From contig CM019218.1 in the NCBI GenBank assembly GCA_009741485.1, forward strand, positions 50,657,220-50,721,219: a stretch of DNA of 64,000 nucleotides. The letters are read 5' to 3'. This DNA is from Malurus cyaneus samueli. Lineage: Eukaryota; Chordata; Aves; Passeriformes; Maluridae. Of this stretch, positions 54,401-64,000 are shown one piece after another. The notes beneath the pieces were generated by a model. The model ran no database searches and was not told the origin of the DNA. It saw only the letters and a program-made list of their open reading frames with translations. The number at the start of each line of letters is the position of its first letter. Position 1 is the stretch's first letter. Position numbers and translations under genes: made by a program.

Positions 54401-55812
54401 TTCCCAGCAGAGGACAGCAAATCCTAACTGCACACGCTTTGTGCAGGAATCGGCACGGAGCCCTCCCTGCTGAGCACTGTCCATTCAACACCACTACAGA
54501 CCCCAGGGCTGTTTCAGCACCCTTCCCTCCTTGAGACAACCAGGGACCAGTAAAGATTTGTCTTGATGTTTGTTTTTTTTCATGTGGGTAAGGCAATTTT
54601 GAAAGGATTTCACTATTCCATTTTTTTTGTGCTGTCTTTGTTTTCCTTCCTGATTTCCTCTGTGATAAACATCGGAGAACACTGTACAAATATAAATTAA
54701 AAGTCAGGTCTAATCTTGCCTGATTTTGCAGGACTGACTTAAGAATTTAAGAAGGGTAAATACACCTGAGCAGCCAAGTGGGCACCTCTCTGTAAATTTG
54801 AAGCTGGGGGAAAAGGACAAAACCTGGGCACCAGGGTTTCAGGATTAGTGCCAATGGCAGGTCAGACTTTGCCCAACACTTATGAAAACTGACACACCTT
54901 TTTTAATTTTTTTTTTTATTTTTAGCTCAGCATGTTGTGAAACAAGGGCTCTCTTCAGATACTATCAATGGACTGTTTCATATTTAACCTTTCAGAGCTG
55001 CCCATCTCCTCTGGCTCGTCAGTGTAAACCAAGCCCTGTCTGACTTGTGCTTGCTCTTCCTTCAGGCACCTTTGGCCGGCTGAATAATTAACAGCAGCTC
55101 TTGCCGCACTCTGGTAGGTTGGAGATTACCATCAGCCAAGAAGGAAATCCCAGTCTGTTACCGATCCAGGTTTAAAGTAATTTCTATCCCCTTTCTGATT
55201 TCAGGCTGGGGGTTGTATTGTACAGGCTGCAGCCCAGCCTCAGGACCCCCTGTCGCAGCACCCAACTCTGTTATCACCCACAGATCTCATCCAGACACCC
55301 GGGTACTCCCCCTGCTCCTGCCTTTGGTGCGAGACAGGAAGCGCAAGATCGAAATTGAAAGCTCCAAAGTTGCTCGAAATTGAAAGCTCCGAAGTGGCTG
55401 GAAATCCCCTTGTCCCCACAGCCGAGACGCCGCTCCAGGCAGCCCTGGCACCCCCTGCCCTGCCTCCCCGATCCCCTCTCTGACCGTCCGGTGTGACCAA
55501 AGGGGGAAACATTTTCTTCAAGGCAGCGAATGTCCAGCCCTGCGCTGGAGCAGGAGACAAAGTGCCTCCATCACACATGCAAATGTCCTGCCTTAATGGA
55601 GGGGTGCTGGCAAGCGCCGCCTCGTTTCCCCCCCGGCACGGAACTTCCAACACCCCCAGCCCGCCCCGCTGCCGCGGGCAGGACCCCACTCACCACACGG
55701 AGCCGTAGGCCCCCGAGCCCAGCGGGTGCAGGCATGCGTATCTCCTGGGCAGCTCCCAGAGCGTGTTGTTCACCTCCTGTCTGTAAAAGCCTCTTCTCCT
55801 CGCGATGTTCAT
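45498..55812 (-). CDS. MAPK13: Mitogen-activated protein kinase 13 (p38 delta), complete CDS in 12 exons
   Basis: Stress-activated Ser/Thr kinase of the p38 family, activated by MKK3/6. Exons in transcript order: 55812-55694 (ATG), 52715-52586, 52251-52193, 51128-51020, 50006-49977, 49528-49481, 48496-48382, 48065-47994, 47526-47447, 46994-46916, 46071-45895, 45577-45498 (TAG). The sum is 1,098 bases, 365 aa, exactly the human length, with the typical p38 30- and 48-base exons. Visible: glycine loop GSGAYGSV, catalytic lysine in VAIKKL, methionine gatekeeper in YLVMPYM (p38 alpha and beta have Thr, so classic pyridinyl-imidazole insensitivity is expected), HRDLKPSN, DFG, activation motif TGY, and C-terminus [16 protein letters not shown], which identifies p38 delta rather than gamma. 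The donor of exon 8 is weak (GTATCC). No truncation or missing catalytic residue. Confidence 0.97.
55349..55398. repeat. 25-bp direct duplication in MAPK13 intron 1
   Basis: Two adjacent 25-base copies start TCGAAATTGAAAGCTCC and differ at two positions. They lie about 300 bases inside intron 1, close to exon 1. Confidence 0.85.
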
Positions 55813-56160
55813 CGCCCGCCGGGTGTGGGACAGCCACCCCCCCAGAGTAGTGGAGGACGGGAGGGCTTCTAGGGTGAGAGCGGGACAGGGACGCTTCCTG
55901 AGCCGCTGGAAAAGGCTCTAGCAACTTTCCTTGTCTGTTTTCAGCTGTTGCGGGCGGGAAGGGACATGTCTTTGGGCCCTCCTCCCTCCGCCTCCACACT
56001 GACAGAGGCGAGGCATCGAGTTTCCTGACACGCCTCGCTGTTGTACAGGTGCCTCTGGGCTCTGCTGCAGGAGGGGAGCACCCAGCCCCGCTCGGGCACG
56101 CCTCCGGGAGCTGCTGGCATCCACAGCTCTCACTGCTGCTCCATCAGCCGAGAAATATCC
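55700..56160 (-). promoter_or_regulatory. MAPK13: GC-rich promoter region and 5'UTR of MAPK13
   Basis: CpG- and GC-enriched DNA surrounds exon 1 and extends upstream of the ATG at 55812. There is no TATA box at a plausible distance. The transcription start cannot be fixed from sequence; a short 5'UTR within about 150 bases is likely because upstream AG/GT pairs are not convincing. Confidence 0.5.
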
Positions 56161-58409
56161 TCACGGGGCTCGGAGAGGGCCTCGTGAGATCCCTCCTCCA
56201 AACAAGGGGATGAGTAAGAGCTCGTCGAGCCGGGGAATCCGAGGGACGAGCCACAGCACCGCGTCAGACAGGCAGGGACATCCTTCTTTGAGAGCCGATG
56301 GACAGGTCCAGGCTGCTGACAAAGGACACCGCGGGGTCACATCGAGGGCGATTTTCTCCCAAGCCTGGCTTCCCAGCAGGGTGGGGAGGTGCCGAAAGCA
56401 GGCTGAGGTGCTCCAGGTGACTGCTGCGAGGAGGTTCAGGAGCAGCGGTGAGACTGGACCATCCCGAGGATGGTTTGTGCCCCGGGCTTTGCTGGGTGCG
56501 GTTTCTGCAGCTCCTGCAGCAGGGCTGATCCCTTCCTGGGTCTGCTCGGACAGCACAAAGCCCGGGGTCACCGCTGAGTGTGTGACAGGCCACAGCCACC
56601 CCACGGTTCGTGACTGGAGAGCAGAGAGCACCTCAGCAGCTCCAGCAGGAGGAGGCCCAGGCGGGGCTCCAGCGGAGGCGCATCCTCCACGCTGCCCAAA
56701 GGAAGTGACTAAGCCGGGCCTTACCGAGCCAGCCCAGCTGCTTGCGCACTGTCCTGCCCCACCAGCCCTCCACCCTGCCCACAGCCTCCATCCAGGGCTC
56801 CTTCCATGCAGGGCGCCTGCAAACGCGGCCCTACAGCAAAAGCACAAGCAGGGAGATGGGAGAAATTCACTGTGCCCGCTCTCTGTGCAACCACCGCATT
56901 GGCCCTCACGTTCTGCAGGTAGCCACAGCAGAGGCTGCGGTTATAAAACACAAACCAGCACAAGGCACTGTGGCAATGTTTGAACCTTGCTCATGCGTAT
57001 CTGTGTAATCTTCTGCAGCAGCAGAAGAGCCCGGAAATAAAGCACGGCTTGGCTGGGTCTATAAATAAACCTGTGAGCAAGAGGTGCCACTGCAAAACCT
57101 CCTGGTCCTGAAGCAAACGTGTAACTCCTCGGTCATTTGATGAACACAACCCTTGCTCAGCTGCTTGTGCACATGCAGGTAAGCAGGGCACAATTAGGGA
57201 GTCACAAATAGCTGGGGCATGGCTGGGCTGTAGAGATGAGTTAACTTCAGTGACCAAATCAAACAGGAAACTTCAGAATCACGGAAACCTTTTGGTTGGA
57301 AATGACCTTCAAGATCATCAGCGTCTAACCACAAGCCTACCACTGCCAAATCCACTCAAAAAAGTGGTGGGATGACCCAAAAATCCTTCTCCAGGCACTC
57401 TCTAGATGCAGCTGGGGTGACAATTAGAGTTACAAATTTGACCATGCTTCCCTTTCTAGTAACAAAAATATCACCGTGGGCCTACCCAAACTCCCAGTGT
57501 GTTGTTCCTGCCTGTGATGACCCCATCATTGACTGGAGCACAGTTGGACAATAATTTTCAAGTGTTGCACACCGTTACACCTCATGAGTTAAGTAATTTG
57601 ATTTTATAGATGTAGTTTATTCCCCCCCCCTTCAATTCTCACTGATACTTTCTTGCTAACCAGGATATATCGTAACTGAGCACATTCTGGAATTTTAAGT
57701 CTTGAATGTTTGGGTTTTTTTTCTTTTTTCTCCCAGCAAACAAATGACTGGTGCTATTTAGGCTTCCCCTCTCCCTCTCCTCAAGCTAGCAGACAGCAAA
57801 AGTGATCAGGAAGGCTCAGGGGACTAAGATAACACTCCCAAGCACTGCTCTATTTCCTCAAATCAGCTGCCTGACTGAACAACATCACCTCCCTTAGTTC
57901 ACCAGGGCTTCATGCTTCAGTGATTGAGGGCTGTGTCAGTGTGAAGAACTTGGCTTGGTCAACCCAAATTCTTCTAAGGGGTGACACTGATGCACAAGAG
58001 AAGCTGGAAAAGCTCTGCTGTGGTGATCTTGCCACTACCACAGCAGCTGAAGAGGAAAAAAAATCACTTTTCAATAGCAAACAAGCACAACCCAGTACTA
58101 CTGGGGAAGGTCCCAGGTCCAGGTCTGCTCTATTTGTGTTGAATTAGTGCTTCCCTGCATTAAACACAAAATAAAAGTTGCTGTTTTTCTCTGTGCCCAG
58201 TACTCATGGTCAGACTCTTAAGTTATTTTTGTGGCAAAAAATTCACTTGGAACAAACACAGACAAACCCCAGGAGAACAGAGTCAGCCACCAAGTCATGG
58301 CCTTGTCCCCCAGCCCAGCCATCGCACCCAGGAGCACAAAGGAGAAATTCCCACCATGCTAAAACTCAACACTTCAGTGCAAGAGCTTTCCAAGTACCAG
58401 CAGTGCAGT
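56161..58409. other. Spacer between MAPK13 promoter and MAPK14 3' end
   Basis: The first part is moderately GC-rich and gives long open frames on both strands, which lack domain resemblance and fit base composition. The remainder is unique AT-balanced DNA with one CR1 remnant and a C10 tract near 57,623. No gene is recognised. Confidence 0.6.
57274..57360 (-). mobile_element. CR1 3'-end remnant, reverse orientation
   Basis: CAGAATCACGGAAACC, then TTTTGGTTGGAAATGACC, TTCAAGATCATCAG and CTAACCACAAGCCTACC matches the reverse complement of a CR1 terminus. Confidence 0.82.
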
Positions 58410-60700
58410 AAATCTGAAAAATAGATTTTATTTTTAACCAGTGGTATTGTGACATCTTATCTGGCATAACCAATTACAGCAAAATCCATGGATAGAAACA
58501 AAATAGCAGATCTCTTCTTTCAGGTGCAGCGTCCTGCCCAGGCAGCCGAGCAGCACTGACAGCAGGGAGTTTGTGCCCCACGGGCTCCCTCAGAGGACTC
58601 TGATGAACCATTCCCACTCACACACACACAGACACACCCACACACACACAACACCGATAGTTTTTAAAAATCTTTAGCAATATTTCTGCATGAAATCACA
58701 CTGTAGCATCTACACATAAAATGGCTGATAAAAATAATCTTGCTGTAGGTTTACATTGTGTATCTACATTTTCGTTTGAATACCCAGACTGCTGGCCCAG
58801 CAGAAAAGGGAGGTTTTCTGTCTTGATTTTGTTGGGCTGAGGAGAGTTTTATGCTAGAGCACATCAGAACTGCTCTCTTCAGCTCAGCCCAGACCTTTAT
58901 TAAATGTTTGGCCTGAAGAGATTGCTGGGAAGTAGCCTGGGAAGAGTCAATGGCTTTGTCCCATCCCTTTGTGCTGCCTTTTCAAACATGGGGCAGAAAC
59001 ACTACAAAAGCATTCTCTGCCCCACAGGTAACAAGAATACAAAATACTGCAAAAGCCTTTCTCCTCACATACACGGGTACATTGCCCACACAGGATGCCT
59101 GCAACAAAATAAAGTCTAAAAATGTTTCCTCCAGAAGCCCTAAAACTGGGCTCCTGAGCTCCCCAGCTACACATACATGCTGAGCAACCTCCCTCCTGCC
59201 AGCCTCTAACTCTGGGCACTTCTCTCATGCAGAATCCTGGAAAATACAGAATATTTGAACCATGTTTGTATTTAAACATACTCCCTTCTCATGTTTCCTC
59301 AGGCAGAGATCAACCTGCTAAGAAATAGCCAAGAAGCTCTTATGTAAGAGGATAAAAAAACCTTCTAGTAAATGTTAGTTTTATGTATATAAATATTTGT
59401 ATTTATAGATATAGACAGTGAAAGGGTGATTGTGTGTTTATGCATGCTTATTTCTTTGCTTTGGATTCCAATACTTCTAAAAAAAAATCATTTCAGGAAA
59501 TAACTTAAGTTCTGGCACAAGATACTATAGTCATTTCTTTAAAGAACATTTTTTACACTTGATCTCACAAGAAATCCTCCAGGCCAAGCTCTCCCCCTCT
59601 GCAGAGAGAAGGTCAGAACAAAGAAAAAGGTGCATGTTTCTCTGTGCTGGATATGACATCCTTCCCTCGTTGAAGATTCTAGAATGGCAGGTATTTCACA
59701 AGGAGCTGCAGCACAGGAGGAAGGGTGCTGTGATTTTATGGCACTGCCTGAGGTACTCAGTAAACATTTCAGTGATGATTGAACTGCCCCCAGTGCCATC
59801 CCCAAAAAGTAAGGACAAAAATCAAGCAGCTCTACATGCACATACAGCTACAACATGCAAAAACACACCACCTCCAAAAGAACAGAATACACAAACGTGT
59901 GGCTAGCAAGGATCTTCCCCACCTCTGTCTCCTGGGAGATAATGCTGAGAAGCCTCAGAACAAGAGGAGGAAAGGGAAAAACACAGGAACACCCAATCCA
60001 GGGGCTGAAGTTGTTGCCTCAGAAAGTTACTTCTCAATGACATTGAGTTCATGCCTGGCTACCTGGGAGCCTTCACCCTCAAGAACAATGGGTCAGATTT
60101 CCACCCCAGACTTCCTTTCCCCTTTCTCCCCATTCATTTAAGGCACAAACATATTTACAGTTTCAAAAAACATCTTTTCATGTTCCAAGAGTCAGCCACT
60201 GGAAGGCCTCTACACTCTGCTGTACCAGGAAGATCTGGATGTCAATCACACCTGGCATTGAACAAGGACGTCCCTCAACCCCACCTTCAGTCCTGAAGAA
60301 AACAGAGGACTCTCTAAGCCTATAAACCAACTTTCATTATTTTGAGGTTACTCAGTTGTAGGAGAATTGGTAAATGGCAATGATTGCAACCAAACCTTTA
60401 AATGTCACCTTGCCCCAGCAGTACAAACTGGTGGTGCACTGTTACTCTGGAAGAACGAAGTGCAGTCAGAACAGGTCTCCAGAGGCTTGCCCCAGGCTGT
60501 ACACAGAATACAAGAGCATGCAGCATGTTTACATAGACTCAGCTTTCTTCCCTCCCCCCTCCCTCCCCAGTTCAACACACACAAAACCCCTCCACTAAGG
60601 AGAATATTGTTGTGATGAGGCACTTGAACGATAATCGGAGAGTCCCTATGAAAAGGCCTTCCCTTCACAGTGAATGGGACAAACAGAAGAGAGCAGTTTC
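58410..60700 (-). other. MAPK14: 3'UTR of MAPK14
   Basis: It follows the TGA stop at 60701-60703. A minus-strand AATAAA (TTTATT on +) at 58427-58432 predicts an end near 58,410 and a UTR of about 2.3 kb, close to the long human UTR. AU-rich pieces with ATTTA-type motifs occur around 59,375-59,420, and a CA/CAG-type microsatellite lies near 58,618-58,650. Such AU-rich elements are typical of regulated mRNA stability, but function here is inference. Confidence 0.65.
58618..58650. repeat. CA microsatellite in MAPK14 3'UTR
   Basis: Interrupted CA repeats on the + strand (CACACACACACAGACACACC, then CACACACACA); GT repeats in the transcript. Confidence 0.85.
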
Positions 60701-62688
<1,988 letters not shown>

Positions 62689-64000
62689 CTTAAGTGCCTC
62701 GTCAAGGGCTTTGTTAAAAACAGTGCAAAAACCATTTCAAACAGAAAACAGTTGCATACAAAGCATCTCTTCTGCAAACCACAAGGCAAAAGCCATACAG
62801 GCAGGGTCTGCTAATTTTTTTAACTACCTGTGAAATGTTCAGCAATTACACAAGTGAACACTTGAAAGCAATGGGAAGTCACTGCTCAGTTGGTAACAGC
62901 CAGTACAGAAAGTATTTCTGTCCAATGGACCAGCACTGCACTACAACAAGGTTGTGTTCACATTTCCCAGCAGTTTTAAGCCATCAGAGACTACGCCACA
63001 AAATCTTCCCTATGCTGCTGCAGCTACACACAGCTTTAGGAAAACGAACAAAAATTAAAACAGAAACAAAAACTGTACTCTCTGCACTGGTTACCAGCTT
63101 TTTTTGTCTTGCTGCATAGAAAGTGCTTAAGTTTCTTGCGGTGCAACGTGAAACTGGCTCACAACTGACACCTTCTGAACAGCTTTGAGTGCCCTTTGAT
63201 GTGTGGGCTGGGTGACAGAAGGCATTAAATGCAAAATTAAAAAAAACAATAGCATTGCATAAAACAGTTAGTGGGTATCAGTGAACAGGGAAAGTGAGAG
63301 TAAGTAAAGTAATGCAGAAGAAACCCAGGATTTGTTATAGTGACACACTAAAAACCAAACACTAGAAACAGTAGAAACAGTATTTACAGGTTTTTTTTAA
63401 TAGACTCTTGTTTCAGACCTGGATAAAAGCAACTATTGTGTAATAATAGTTTAAAAAAAGACCTGCTTCAACTTACATATGCAAATTAATCTTTTGCTTA
63501 ATTTAGTCAACCTTCCAGCTTATGTCTTTTGCTAATCCCCTGTACTTCAAACACCAGAGCAGCCTTAAGGTCAGTTCACAGGGCAACCAAATCAATCTGG
63601 ATTATTCAGATCTAACCTTTCCAAAGGTGGAACACCCCAGCAGGGCTTTTTAAATTGGTGGGATATTCAGCAAGTTGCCCAATTTATCCCAATTTGCAGT
63701 GCACATTTACCTTCAGCAGGTATTACTCCAGGCTAATCTCACATTTGTATTTACAGTCAATGCTACAAGAACATTAAGATGCATCACAACATAATCTTAT
63801 CACCACTTTCCACAGCTCTGATCCTCTGCTGCACTTCACAAACAGCAGTGACCTCAGTCAGTGCTCACTGTGCATTCACCTGCTAATCCCTGACTTCATT
63901 CACTCCACCCTCAGGAACAGGTAGAATTAAAGGCCATTTCACACTGTCTTTGCACAGGTTCACAATTCAAGATTAGTACAGCACAGCAAGTGGCAGCATG
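62689..64000 (-). other. MAPK14: MAPK14 intron upstream of the CSBP1-type exon (partial)
   Basis: Unique, AT-rich intronic DNA up to the window edge. I looked for the preceding exon (ending GTDH) and for the alternative DQLKLILR exon on the minus strand and found neither. No repeat family recognised. Confidence 0.6.

Noticed and set aside
56161..56983. Overlapping 228- and 257-codon frames on opposite strands upstream of MAPK13
   Set aside because: Both are open through GC composition, lack domains or splice context, and contradict each other; no support as a gene.

Overview
This is a vertebrate nuclear locus, most likely from a bird and plausibly a songbird. The evidence is short introns, several CR1 LINE 3' ends of avian type, GC-rich CpG-island promoters, and four spliced genes whose predicted proteins closely match their tetrapod orthologues as I recall them. 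No database search was possible; gene names rest on recognising the protein sequences and on exon sets that join in frame.

Layout, left to right: (1) 1-15,585, + strand: TBC1D22B, a TBC-domain Rab-GAP candidate. Exon 1 lies left of the window; twelve further coding exons run from 3,069 to the stop at 13,573, followed by a long 3'UTR. Intron 1 holds a recent 919-bp tandem duplication, and the 3' region holds a 32-bp minisatellite of 13 copies. (2) 16,020-about 38,300, - strand: BRPF3, the scaffold of a MYST acetyltransferase complex. Twelve coding exons give exactly 1,168 aa, with a CpG-island promoter at about 37.2-38.7 kb. BRPF3 and TBC1D22B are convergent. (3) 38.7-45.5 kb: gene-poor DNA with CR1 remnants. 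(4) 45,498-55,812, - strand: MAPK13 (p38 delta), twelve exons, exactly 365 aa. (5) 55.9-58.4 kb: short spacer. (6) 58,410-62,688, - strand: the last four coding exons and 3'UTR of MAPK14 (p38 alpha); the rest lies right of the window.

The two p38 kinases are an old head-to-tail tandem pair. The order and orientation TBC1D22 (+), BRPF (-), MAPK (-), MAPK (-) is the same as I know for the human 22q13 paralogues (TBC1D22A, BRD1, MAPK12, MAPK11), so the window looks like one intact copy of a whole-genome-duplication block. The four products act in different processes (Rab GTPase control, chromatin acetylation, stress kinase signalling); nothing suggests they form one pathway.

I found no new biological system. 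The points most worth checking are the preserved paralogous block, a GC-AG intron in BRPF3, the single visible CSBP1-type alternative exon of MAPK14 with a weak acceptor, the hairpin-forming minisatellite beside TBC1D22B, and a CpG island whose promoter motifs suggest divergent transcription.
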